From Hermodice carunculata (taxonomy: Eukaryota > Annelida > Polychaeta > Eunicida > Amphinomidae): a stretch of DNA of 64,000 nt. Position numbers and translations under genes: made by a program. Below are positions 22,778 through 33,699 of the stretch, piece by piece; positions within the stretch are counted from its first letter, which is position 1; each line of letters opens with the position of its first letter. The notes under the pieces were generated by a model. The model worked only from the letters and a program-made list of their open reading frames with translations. It ran no database searches and was not told the origin of the DNA. The DNA is taken from NCBI GenBank assembly GCA_964020975.1, contig OZ026629.1, forward strand, positions 47,477,530 to 47,541,529. The letters run 5' to 3'.

Positions 22778-23839
22778 CTGACAAGTATGAATGAAACCAA
22801 ATTGAAATTATTCCATTTTTGATATTATCTACAATTTAAATGTGCTTTACTAGCTTTATTAAAAAGCCACAGCTTTTGGTTGGTATTCATTTGATGCACC
22901 ATGGTTAATAACAGACAGATCGAAGTTTGAGTAAGCATCTCTATCTGTTATGGTCTTGAAAATATTCAATATTTAAAGTTGAAATGTCCCTGATTTGCCT
23001 AACTTTCAACACCTTTACAGAATATTTCATGGCGCCAACATCATGCCAGATTTGGAGTTTCTATGAAAAATGGACTCTGAATAAAAAGGTCCAGATGCAT
23101 ACTTTAGCCGTAAAGAAAGAAAAAACAATTCTTGGCACACACATTTCTTCGTTGACACACAGATATAACAACTGTCAGATGTAAGTTACCATGCACTTTT
23201 ATGCATGGACATGGACAAAGGTGGAAGAGGGGATCAGCACACGGACATGGACAAGGAATGGTAGAGATGCCCTGTACAAATGGTGTTACGATGCCCACCT
23301 TTTGAATATTCTAGATCTTATCAGAACTCAACAAAGCATGATAACGATCATGTAACTTTAATAATAACAATATATTGACAGTCAAAACCATAACACCCCC
23401 CCTCCTCGGACAAAGAAAAATTAGACTTATAAGAATTTTTCTTATAAATGCATTTAGGTAATTTAACAACAATACAAAATGGTTTCAAGCAAGGAATATC
23501 TAATATATTTACAAGGTGGCATTAACATTCACATAGATCAATTATACCATATCTTTAGCTGTTTCACTGTACTAAACACACACGGTTCTAACTGACACAG
23601 TTGCACTGTTTCTGCAAATCTCATCGAACTGAGGAATAGTTTTACTGTTAACAATACAAACTCCCCCAAATCAAAATAGGAATAATCTCTTGTTCGATCA
23701 CTTAAAACATTAATTCTGTACATATTTCAATACATATTTTCTTTATTTCAAGTGAATCTTGGACATGGTTACATAAACAGTATTACTGCCAATAACCTTA
23801 TCACCTGAACACATTCATCTGAGTAATATTTAAGCAGTT

Positions 23840-25560
23840 TTCACCCTTTTCCTATCTTGTCAATACAATCATCCAATCTAGGGATCAGATAAGTAGGTAT
23901 CTCAGCGTCTGATTTATTCACAGAATTCACCTTTCTATAGTCAATGCGAGATCGCATTGAACCATAAGGTTTTGGAACCAATACAATAGTACTACTCCAG
24001 CTAATCTGGCTTGGTTCTATAATGTCATATTCCGGCATGTAATTTATTTCTTTTCGAACTGCAGCCAATCTCAGAAGATTTATCCAATAAGGTTGCTGCT
24101 TTATTGGACCAGCATCACCTACATCTACATCATGACACAATATTGAGGTGCGACCAGGTCTGGTCTGAGAATAAATTTTCAAACTCATGACTAAGTTTTG
24201 CTACACCAGCATGCTGTGCAGCCTCCAAATGACTGATCTCGCTATCAACATTTTGTAATATGTCACAGTTCTGCATTTTTACACTTTGAAAGTAGAAGTC
24301 ATCTCTTCAGTTGAGAATGGAGCTTTGCCATCATCCACATTATCATTTCCATCATTCTTCAAATTGGTGGCACTGACAATTCCTGCTGATGTTCCTCTTT
24401 CATAGTATTCTTTTAACTTGTTGATAAGAGAAAGCCGCTTAGCTTTCCTCCTATCTGGTGTAGAAGTTATATAATCCACATCATTGATCCTTCTTTCAAC
24501 CAGGTAATCAGCACTGAATTTTGCATGAATTGAATTCCCTTGCATAGGCAAATATACCAACACCTTGTCGCCTGGTTTAAAACTTATTTTCCTTTCTTTC
24601 TTATCATACCATGTTTTCATCTTACCTTGTTCATTAATCAGATTTGATTGTGCAACGTCACAAGCTTTTATTCAACTTTTCTTGGAATTTGGACACATAT
24701 TCCAAGATAGCTTCATCTTCTGTCTCCACCAACCATTTTTCTTTCATAAGCTTTAGTGGACAGTATGTCCATATATCAGTTCAAATGGACTGAACCCCAG
24801 TGACACATTTGGTATCTATCTCGTGGCAAATAATAACATATGTATACCTTTATCCCATTCTTATTCATTTTTAAAGCAATAGGTTCTCATCATGTTCTTC
24901 AGGGTTTGATGATACCTTTCTAGAGCCCCTTGTGTTTCTGGGTGGTAGGATGAAGATTTAATCTGTTTCATGCCTAACTGGTGGGCAACCTCCTGAAACA
25001 CTGCAGACATAAAATTTGAACCTGAATCACTTTGTATCTCTATCGGTAGCCCTAATCTGGTGAAAATTTTTATTAATGCATCAGTGATAGTAGGAGCACT
25101 AATGTTTTCAATGGGATGGCATCAGGATACCTGGTGGCTGAATCCATAATAGCGAGGAGAAACATATTTCCCGCTTTTGTTTTCAGAAGTGGTCCCACAG
25201 TCTATAATAATCCTGCTAAACGGTTCTTCAAGAACAGGGATTCTAATCAAAGGAGCAGGTTTTATTTTCTGATTAGGTTTTCCAACCACTTGACATTTGT
25301 GACATGTCTTACAAAATTCTGCCACATCTCGATGCAATTTGGGCCAAAAGAATTTTTGTAATGTTCTACCTTGAGTCTTCTTAATACCCAGGTGGCCCGC
25401 CATAGGTATATCATGAGCTGCTTTTAAGACTTCTGCTCTTTATGATGGAGGAACCACTGTTTGATGAACAATTCTCCATTCTTCATTAGTGGAAGCATCT
25501 GGAGGTCTCCATTTCTTCATCAACACTCCTGACTTAATATAATAACAGAACGGGTCTTTT
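23840..25560 (-). mobile_element. Broken Ty3/Gypsy retrotransposon, Gmr1-like domain order
   Basis: Minus-strand fossil of a Gypsy-type element. Parts in order: integrase zinc-binding domain (MAGHLGIKKTQGRTLQ … HRDVAEFCKTCHKCQ, HHCC pattern), the integrase core down to about 24900, an integrase C-terminal segment (FKPGDKVLVYLPMQGN … STPDRRKAKRL), then the start of reverse transcriptase (PEYDIIEPSQISWSS, VLVPKPYGSMRSRIDYRKVN). Integrase upstream of RT is the Ty1/Copia-like order known for Gmr1 elements, a branch of Ty3/Gypsy. The element is broken in several places and its RT is truncated. No clear LTR pair was identified. It looks old and lies in a PHF24 intron. Confidence 0.8.
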
Positions 25561-25769
25561 TGTGCCTCTTCTTAAGTTAAAGCTGTACTTGCCAATTTTC
25601 TTAACTGATGGTCAGCGTTTTGCTCACTCATCAGTCTATATCGATTCAAATGAGGCATTTGACTCAGATGAAAATTTTGGTTTACCTGGTCAGAGAGCTT
25701 ACTATCATGGCTTACCTCTGGACTTAAGTTACCATCATGGCTTACTTGGTCCTGCAGGTTACCAGCAAG

Positions 25770-26545
25770 TAGTACAGAAAAACATGACCCATATTCATAA
25801 ATTCCAAACCCAACAATGACACCAAAGAGATTCCATAGTTACCAAAACATCAATATCCATCTTCGAAGAAACAAATTTCACTCGCGACTTGAGACAGACA
25901 GTCACCCATAACAGGCAACTGGTAGTTTTAAGACGGTACTCTCAACCTTTGAATTATTTTTCATTAACTACAGACTAAAGTGTTTCCGAAACGTATAGGC
26001 CTAACCACTCAAAACCAATATGCTCTTTCTTCTGCCAAAAATAGAGACCTGGTAGTCCTATCACTTTTTAGTTCTCCTGACTTGTCAGTCAGCTGGGTTT
26101 ATAGCAAAAGAAGAAATTAGAAAGTAGGCCTACATCGTTTTTGTGATATTTATGAATCTGGAACATTATAAACATACTCTACCTCCATTATAACTATGAG
26201 TCGGAGAACACAGCCCACAGCACAACATAGCCAATGAAGTACTCATCAAATAGTACAGAAAAAACATGACCCATATTCATAAATTTCAAACCCAACAATC
26301 ACAGCAAAGCGATTCCAGAGTAACCAAAACATCAATATTCATCTTCCAATACCAATGTGAAGAAACAAATTTCACTCCTGACTTGAGACAGGCAGTCACC
26401 CATAAAAGGCAATTGGTGCTTTTAAACCAGTCTTCTCAACCTTTGAAATATTTATCATTAACTACAGACTATAGTGTTGACAAAATGTATAGGTCTAACC
26501 ATTCAAAACCCAAAGTTTCATTACTCCTGCCAAAGATAGAACGAC
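25770..26545 (+). repeat. Direct duplication of a ~280-bp block
   Basis: The block ACATGACCCATATTCATAAA … AACTACAGACTA … TATAGG … CAAAGATAGA occurs at about 25785-26055 and again at about 26265-26545, with roughly 10-15 percent visible differences and small gaps. It lies just outside the integrase end of the Gypsy relic, so it may be leader or long terminal repeat material of that fossil or an unrelated tandem duplication. Confidence 0.7.
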
Positions 26546-27239
26546 AACGATCATACAACTTCAACAATATATTAACAATCATAATCAGTACAAAGTAGGT
26601 AAATGAAATTATACACTTAGCTATGGCGATTGATAACAGTAAATCAGTCTGTAGGTAAATCCTAATCCCTGGGGAGAGATACTGCACAGGTGCTCTATCA
26701 CAGATCCAAGCCCTATGGTAGGTGCCGAATAGTCTGGTCCAACTCCCACAGAGGTACAGTTTTATTCCAATGTGGTTCACAAAGGCATGGTGCTGATCCA
26801 AATCCCATTGAGGCACAGTTTGGTTCCAATGTGGTAAAATTAAACACCAAATATACGAGTCCACTCCAAGGCACTGTCCACACTCTACATGTACAATGTA
26901 TAAATGAGTATCTCCTTGGCAGTAACAATGGCTCACAGTCCCACTGGCTTGAAGTCACACAGTTTCTATCAGAAATCAGAATTCTCCTCTCTCTCTTTCT
27001 GTCAGAAGGGAGTTGCTTCATATATTTAGGCTTAGAAATCTCACCAGTATTCCAGATATTTCCAGTTAGTCACACATCCCAATTCACTGAGACCTGTGTG
27101 GACCACATATGGATATAAGTCACCATTCTAGCATATTCCAATTGTTTACAAAATCATGCGAGTTACCCCAACAAAGTAGGCCAACTCAGTGACTCTGCAC
27201 ACACCCAATGAGTACAATGACCTCTCCAAGTCAAAACAA

Positions 27240-27540
27240 CAGGGACCTGGATATAGGCATGGGTATGATGGCCGGGTTTGAATCTAACATGGATAGGGAC
27301 CGGGACATAGGCATGGGCATGATGGGCATGGGTCTAACATGGACCAGGACCTGGACATAGGCATGAGCATGATGGGCCTGGGTCTAATATGGACAGGGAC
27401 CTGGACCTGAACATAGACATAGGCATGATGAACTTGGATCTCATATGGGTAGGGGTCTGGGCATAGGCATGGGCATGATAGGCTTGGATCTAACATGGAC
27501 AGGGAGATGGACATTGGCATGAACATGATATAGACATGGC
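27240..27540 (+). repeat. ~60-bp minisatellite (GGACATAGGCATGGGCATGA type)
   Basis: About five diverged copies of a unit with AACATGGACAGGGACCTGGA and CATAGGCATGGGCATGATGG. Related words appear at 23195-23260. It lies 150 bp from a PHF24 exon, in the intron. Confidence 0.85.
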
Positions 27541-27691
27541 AATGGACATTGATACGAGCAGAATAGGAATGAAGTCTCAGGTGTATGGTTCACTGCTTTT
27601 GCTACATTGTAGTGTTACACAAGTCCAAGTAGGCCTGGTCCACATGGAATTAATGACCTTGACAATTTGCTATTTTGAGAAAGGCCCTTAC

Positions 27692-27843
27692 CTGTGGCCA
27701 CTGTCGAAGTTGCTGTACCATTTTCTGTAGGCCTCCTTCACCTCAAACTCCGATATGTAACCATCCTTGTTGGTGTCAAATGTGTTGAACAACTGCTTGG
27801 CTGTCAGAACTTCCTTCTTGGTTAAATGCTTCACCAGTTCCGC
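27692..27843 (-). CDS. PHF24: PHF24-like gene, exon with second EF-hand
   Basis: Encodes AELVKHLTKKEVLTAKQLF, then NTFDTNKDGYISEFE and VKEAYRKWYSNFDSGH. The loop DTNKDGYISEFE has D1, N3, D5, Y7, S9 and E12, a canonical calcium-binding EF-hand. In vertebrate PHF24, as I recall it, the aligned loop has lost these ligands, while the following EAxxxxxxWF pattern is kept (here EAYRKWYSNF). Acceptor TTTGTGCAG and donor GTAAGG frame 152 nt, entering in phase 0 and leaving two bases AG that are completed at 22777. The position directly after the first EF-hand exon agrees with PHF24 domain order. Confidence 0.9.
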
Positions 27844-28815
27844 CTGCACAAACAAAGACGAGCGTCCAGTTGTACCATGGCTTGGCAGGTTGCTTACCAA
27901 GTCATGAGAACTATGACTCTCAGTCAGGTTGTCATGCTACTAACTAACTTGCTGCGTTTCTCATGGCTTATTTACGTCAATCTTTACCTTTTTCCCACAA
28001 TGTTAATAGAATATTTCAGGCGTAACTTTGATATTGCATATGACCTATGATTTTCTAAACGGTTAAGTTGAGGATCCCATAAATTGTGAGAAAAAAAGTA
28101 GTATTTTATAAAGATACAACCTGGCAGTTACAAAACATTATGGCCGTACACAAAAAAGTCAAAATTACAGAATAAAACACCAGGAAACCGAAATTATAAA
28201 TTAGGACAACATAAGAATAAATAGAGAACACAATACGAGTCATGTTAACATGGCAGCCAATGGACCAAGCTAAGCTTTAAGTCTTGATTACACACAATAG
28301 GTGTGTGCATCAAAATGTCAGTTTCAAATGCATATATTTAAAACTGGTTCTCTGATTTCAATCATGCAAAGACCAATTTACTCATGGGCAGTTCCTTTCT
28401 AAATGCGTATCAAAAATGAAGAGTTGTTCTGCGAACCTTACAATTTTTCAAAACTGACCTTTTCTTTTTGGGTGATCTTTGTTAACAAAACGAATATTTT
28501 TTTGATAAAAGGTCGCAGAAATGTTTTAGCAGATGCATATTTTAAATAATATAACGTAATAGCACAAGATGTGCCATTTTTTCCTGAATATTTTTTTTCG
28601 AAATATATTCAAAATTTCAAGTATATTTTTCCCCAGAAAGATTGTGTTTACACAGCAGTCTTAAAGTTTGAGCCTCACCTTTAGTGCAGACAGATTCTGA
28701 AAAGCCTTTCAGACAAATGAGTATATTGGCTTACTATGTAAGTGATGCATATGTTTGTAATAGTTTGTCTAGAAACGAAGTCACTTTGTAGCCGGTTCAA
28801 CATTACGTTTAATCC

Positions 28816-28861
28816 ATGTATGTATGTATGTATGTATGTATGTATGTATGTATGTATGTAT
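28816..28861 (+). repeat. (TATG)n microsatellite
   Basis: Eleven TATG units in a PHF24 intron. Confidence 0.95.
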
Positions 28862-28949
28862 GCACACATATTTGTATGTATACATCCATAATGCATATAT
28901 ATACATATATATTGAGGTCCTTTGTAGTCAAAGATCAAGTGTACAATGG

Positions 28950-29680
28950 TGGTATTGGCATAAGTAAGGAAGTTTTTAAGCTTTCAATAGTTAGAGCGGT
29001 AACGTTGCTTAGCACATGTGACCACTGTGTGACCTAGAGAATTACGTCAAGGTCAACTATGCTTGCACACAAAGTAGGCCGCATAGAATTGTAATATCAT
29101 GTGCAATTTAAAAGTCCTGTTTCAAAAAGTTCTGATGTTATAGTGGTAAACAAAAATTTCAATGAATAGGTCACTGTGACCCAGATACTTGATCTAGTGA
29201 CCTTTTTTTGATTCATGACACATTCTTTGGTTGTGATACATGTGTGTATAAAATTTCATGTAACTGACTTAAAAACTTCCTTACTTATATCAATACCACC
29301 ATTGAGCACCTGACCTTTGACCTCAAAAAGTAGGTCAAATATAAAGCTATGACCTCGATTTTAAATAGGCTTCTAGATCACTCTATGCAGCTTCTTGTGT
29401 GTCAGATGTAGATTGCTACATGCAGGCTTTGAATAGTTAGAGCGGTAACGTTGCTTAGCACATGTGTCCACTGCGTGACCTTAAGAATTACGTCAAGGTC
29501 AACTATGCTTGCACACAAAGTAGGCCATATAGAAATGTAATATCATGTGCAATTTGAAAGTCCTGTCCCAAAAATTTCTGAAGTTATGGTGGTAAAACCA
29601 CGGGACGGACGGACAGACGGACAGACAGACGGACGGTGCCAGGTACGACAATACCCGTCGGCCTCATAAGGCCGAAGGGT
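28950..29680 (+). repeat. Interspersed repeat with GGAC tract and terminal hairpin
   Basis: The block TAGTTAGAGCGGTAACGTTG … ACGTCAAGGTCAACTATGC … TCATGTGCAATTT occurs at about 28989-29150 and again at about 29428-29590. The second copy runs into an ACGG/GGAC tract (29606-29637) and a hairpin (CCCGTCGGCC, loop, GGCCGAAGGG, about 29653-29678), ending in poly(A). It has no coding frame. This layout is familiar from non-autonomous repeats in marine invertebrates; I cannot assign the class. Confidence 0.65.
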
Positions 29681-29879
29681 AAAAAAAAGTGATCCGTCGT
29701 ATGTGTAATGCCGGATGGAGGCAGTTATGCGTAAATGCCATAATCGACACGGTACAGTTCATTGTATTTATTCCAGTACAAATAAAGTACTGTGTTCGGA
29801 GATGTCCCAAATCGAGGGCTGTACATATGTAAGTCCACCAGCATCAAAGTAGCACCGAAAATATATATATATGTTTTGT

Positions 29880-29970
29880 GAACGGCCGGGTCTCGAAACA
29901 GCAACCTTCAGCACCAATCACCTAGCCAGAAATGGGAAACGCACATACCAACTGTACCAAATCATGTGAT
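29880..29970 (-). mobile_element. tRNA-derived SINE head (minus strand)
   Basis: On the minus strand TGGTACAGTTGG (29959-29948) fits the pol III A box. GTTTCGAGACC (29899-29889) fits the B box with one mismatch. Spacing of about 49 bases is slightly long for a tRNA, and flanking acceptor pairing is absent, so a SINE is preferred over a tRNA gene. Confidence 0.5.
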
Positions 29971-30250
29971 ATACATGTATATATTTTTGTGCATGTTCAA
30001 TCTGTTACAAAGTGTTGCGCATATTATTGGCTCCCTATATTATATGTTTCATACTTATATGATCTTTTTTTGTGAAGTGTCGAGTAAAATGCGTTGTGAG
30101 TTGTGAGTTCTATCTATATTCTGAACTACTTCTGAAAGTGAGGCAACCGAAAATTTGTTGCCACATGCATCGCAAGTAAATTTAACGGAGCCAATATGTT
30201 TAAGGTTGACTGGAGCCGCCTGCCACAACACCACCAAGAAGACCGCGCAC

Positions 30251-30450
30251 CTTGTCATGGGAGACGAGTTTCTTGCAGGTCTCATGTTTCATAAACTCCC
30301 ACCAATCAATGGTGCCGCTGCCATCTACGTCCATTAGCTTGAACTGCATACGGAAGCGCTGCTTGTCCTGCTCCGAGGCCTTCCGACCCTCGTCTGCCAC
30401 CAGGGCATTCTCTTGAACGCGGATAAACTCGTCAACAGACACACTTGAGT
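30251..30450 (-). CDS. PHF24: PHF24-like gene, exon with first EF-hand
   Basis: Encodes SSVSVDEFIRVQENALVAD, EGRKASEQDKQRFRMQF, KLMDVDGSGTIDWWEF and MKHETCKKLVSHDK. The loop DVDGSGTIDWWE is a textbook EF-hand (D1, D3, S5, T7, D9, E12, glycine at 6, isoleucine at 8). Vertebrate PHF24 has the same arrangement (LTLEDFLRYRHQ … HIEWPDFLSHESLLLL), with ligand positions degenerate as I recall. Acceptor GCTAACAG and donor GTGCGC define 200 nt. The first two bases complete the G|AC aspartate codon from 32915, and the exon ends in phase 0. GC content is visibly higher than in the flanking introns, as expected of a coding exon. Confidence 0.93.
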
Positions 30451-30497
30451 CTGTTAGCAGGCATCAGAAGTGAGAGTTTAAATAATATTATATAAAT

Positions 30498-30500
30498 ACA

Positions 30501-30590
<90 letters not shown>
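30498..30590. repeat. (TA)n microsatellite
   Basis: Long pure TA run about 50 bases upstream (minus sense) of the EF-hand exon acceptor. Confidence 0.97.
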
Positions 30591-30595
<5 letters not shown>

Positions 30596-31079
30596 GATAA
30601 ATGAATGAATACAGACAATTTTCAGGTTAAACAATCATTTTTTCCTACTTGTGAAAATGTATGAGGTTATATCTATAAATATAAAACTGTACAAGTCAAC
30701 CCCGATACTGCCACGTGTCACATGTCAAATATGCGATACCACGGTGGTCAGCCTTCGCAACTAGGGTACTTTATAATATATGAAAAAAGTCTCCACTAAG
30801 ATGGTGTGGTGCCTTTACATTCGGTCATGGCTGTTGAATGCGTCATTCATTGACACTACTTTTTCACTTGCAAACGTGAAACCCAGACCTTTGTGACAGC
30901 TGTCTAAAAAAAAAGCCTGGACCTGCCCGCATACTTCAAATAAAACTAGAACAGGCTGATTTTCCAACAGAAAATCAAATGTCTCTCCGTGCGCCCTTAC
31001 TATTGTCACCCTTATTTTTATAAGTAGGCATACCGATTCCAATGATCTACAGATATGGTGATGGTACACTCTTTATTGA

Positions 31080-32420
31080 CATTTAAAACGTTGCTTTTTG
31101 ACGAAATGCCCACGTGACCTTGAAAAATAGGTCAAGGTCAAACATTTGCAGTTACAAGTAAGGGCTTAAAATGTCTTACATGGAAACATAATCAAACAAA
31201 ATGTCAACCTCTTTAAGACAAATCTTTCTCCACTGCATCTGCAATGCTTTTTAAAAGTGGCCATGTGACCTTGAAAATACGTCAAGGTCACCCATCTACA
31301 ACCCCAACCTAGTTGTTATAATGGTACATAAACATGCAAAATTCCAACCTCCTAAATCAAATCCTTGCAGAGTTGTTGCATGCGTGTCAATTTTCGATGA
31401 CATGCCCACGTGACCTTGAAAAACATGTCAAGGTCACCCATCTGCAATCGCAAGCAAGATCATATATAGGAACATCTTCACATGAAACTTCATCTTCCCA
31501 AGTCAAATTTTCCTTGATTTATCACGTCCACATTGATTTTAGACGAAATGCCCACGTGACCTTGAAAATAGGTCAAGGTCATACATTTGCAGTTACAAGC
31601 AAGGTCTTACAAGAGTTTTACATAGAAACATAATCACTCAAAATGTCAACCTCTTAGAGACAAATCTTTCTCCACTGCATCTGCAATGATTTTTAAAAGT
31701 GGCCATGTGACCTTGAAAATAGGTCAAGGTCACCCTTCTACAATCCCAACCTAGCTCATATTATGGTACATAATCATGCAAAATTTCAACCTCTTAAGTC
31801 GAATCCTTGCGGAGGTATTGTGTCTGCTTCAATTTTACAAAATGCCTATGTGACCTTGAAAAATATGTCAAGGTCACCCATCTGCAATCCCGACCTAGTT
31901 CATATCATAGTACATAATCATGCAAAATTTCAACCTCTTAAGTCAAATCCTTTCAGAGTTATTGCGTCCGTGTTAATTTTACATGAGATGCCCACGTGAC
32001 CTTGAAAAATAGGTCAAGGTCATACATCTGCAGTTACAAGCAAAGTCTTACAAAAACCTTACATAGAAACATAATCACACAAAACATCAACCTCTTTAAG
32101 TCAAAAGTCTAAAATGTTTCTCGAGTGCATCTGCAATGATTTTTAAAAGTGACCATTTGACCTTGAAAATAGGTCAAGGTCACCCATCTACAATCCCAAC
32201 CTAGTTCATGTTATGGTACATAATCATGCAAAATTCAACCTCTTAAGTCAAATCCTTGCGGAGTTATTGCGTCTGCGTCAATTTTACATGACATACCCAT
32301 GTGAACTTAAAAATAGGTCATGGTCACCCGTCTGCAATTCCAAGCAAGGTTTTATATAGGCACATCTTCACAAAAAATTTCAACTTCCCAAGTCACATCT
32401 TTCTCGAGTTATCGCGTCCG
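31080..32420 (+). repeat. Repeat array with TGACCTTGAAAA…TCAAGGTCA palindromes
   Basis: About nine copies of a unit of roughly 150 bp. Each has ATGCCCACGTGACCTTGAAA followed by a TAGGTCAAGGTCA word, then CATCTGCAATCC, TACATAATCATGCAAAATT and CAACCTCTTAAGTCAAAT. A higher-order period near 440 bp is visible: CATTTGCAGTTACAAGC recurs at about 31145, 31585 and 32025. It lies in a PHF24 intron. Confidence 0.85.
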
Positions 32421-32431
32421 CAACGCACACA

Positions 32432-32514
32432 ACAATGTGTTGAAGAAGAAGAAGAAGAAGAAGAAGAAGAAGAAGAAGAAGAAGAAGAAGAAGAAGAAGA
32501 AGAAGAACAAGAAG

Positions 32515-32552
<38 letters not shown>
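32432..32552 (+). repeat. (GAA)n(CAA)n compound microsatellite
   Basis: About 25 GAA units followed by about 13 CAA units. Homopolymer proteins read through it are artefacts. It is the tail of the preceding repeat array. Confidence 0.97.
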
Positions 32553-32914
32553 GCGGAAGAAACGGACGCACAAACAATATGTACCCCCGTTGCACGAGGA
32601 GACATAACAAGGCACATGCATACTGCACGTCGCTAAGAAAACTATTGCCTATCAATAAGCCGTATGCATTTTAGTTTCCCGCCACAAAGCACGGGTTTAA
32701 CGCCAGGCGATCACGGGGGACGGGTCACATCACTGTCACATACAGGGCCATAAATTTATTTCTCACAAAAAAGGTGTTTTTGAGAAATTAAAGTTCACAA
32801 ATGCCAAACTGGTATTCATCTAGTATCACTGCCTCTTTTTTTCACTTGAATCGCTCGTAAGCCAGTCAATTCATTGTTTTAATTCATGACTGTTTTCGAC
32901 AAAGACACCCTTAC

Positions 32915-32993
32915 CTCTGTTGATGTCATATTTTTCAAATTCATCTATCATGTCAGTCATTTGTTCGTGTGTGAGGAGAGTGGTGATGTTGTC
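32915..32993 (-). CDS. PHF24: PHF24-like gene, linker exon after the PHD finger
   Basis: Encodes DNITTLLTHEQMTDMI, then DEFEKYDINR plus the first base of D. It matches the vertebrate PHF24 stretch after the PHD finger ([20 protein letters not shown]), including DNI-LLT-EEM spacing. Acceptor TCATTTTCAG (32994-33003) and donor GTAAGG (32914-32909) give 79 nt, in phase 0 and out phase 1, matching both neighbours. Confidence 0.92.
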
Positions 32994-33106
32994 CTGAAAA
33001 TGAATCATTCTGTCAGCAACAAGAATGCCCAGAGAACTCCACTGCACCATCAGAAACATACCGCCATAGAGTACAGTGTGCACGGTAATCGGTCCATTTA
33101 TTGTCT

Positions 33107-33113
33107 TCATATT

Positions 33114-33168
<55 letters not shown>

Positions 33169-33171
33169 TTC
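33107..33171 (+). repeat. (TTTA)n microsatellite
   Basis: About 16 TTTA units in the intron between the PHD and linker exons. Confidence 0.96.
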
Positions 33172-33464
33172 GTTCTCTTGTTCAAAATGCAGTTTCGATT
33201 TTAATAATGTTCTTGTCAACGTGAAATTTTTCTTGTAGACTCGTGCTATAATGGCAGCTTAGATGTGGTTCAACCATATCTTTGTACAACTTTATCTCTG
33301 TCTGGAACACATCATCTCATAAGTCTTAAAAGGCACAAACACGCGATTAAGCGGTATTGTTGTTTGAAATTTTTTTCTCCAGAAATGCTGCTTGCATTTT
33401 TCACTCAATGTCTTGCCTATAACCAGTTTTTCTATAACTAATAAATTATGGTTCTACAACTCAC

Positions 33465-33647
33465 ACAATCAAAGCAACTCCAGCCTGTGTTGCTGTGTGC
33501 TCTGGGCAGAATGTCCAGGTCCCCTTTCTTGTAGTGTCCGCTCTTCTCCAGACATTCCTTGTGGAAAGTCCGGGTGCACACGCGGCACGGGTAGCCGCAA
33601 AGGGTTGCCGACTGGTTGCACAGCGAACATAGACCATCGCTCTGTTT
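33465..33647 (-). CDS. PHF24: PHF24-like gene, PHD finger exon
   Basis: Encodes KQSDGLCSLCNQSATLCGY, PCRVCTRTFHKECLEKSG, HYKKGDLDILPRAHSNTG and WSCFDC. The eight metal ligands of a C4HC3 PHD finger are all present: CSLC, CRVC, H and C of HKEC, and CFDC. The variant PCRVCTR-FH--CL and HTETGWSCHYC-like ending are specific to vertebrate PHF24 (KIAA1045). Acceptor TTACTGTTTCAG and donor GTGAGT define 183 nt, exactly 61 codons, phase 0 at both ends. PHF24 in vertebrates is a neuronal protein with a PHD finger and EF-hand-like region; whether it reads chromatin is not established, and the same caution applies here. Confidence 0.93.
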
Positions 33648-33699
33648 CTGAAACAGTAACAAAGAAAATTGCCATTGCAACTGGCTGTGTTCTGAGATA

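Noticed and set aside
31105-32330. CRISPR-like array from the regular GACCTTGAAAA words
   Set aside because: Units are diverged, spacers are themselves repeated, and the genome is clearly eukaryotic.
32301-32655. Poly-Glu, poly-Lys, poly-Gln, poly-Leu and poly-Ser frames
   Set aside because: All are translations of the (GAA)n(CAA)n tract.
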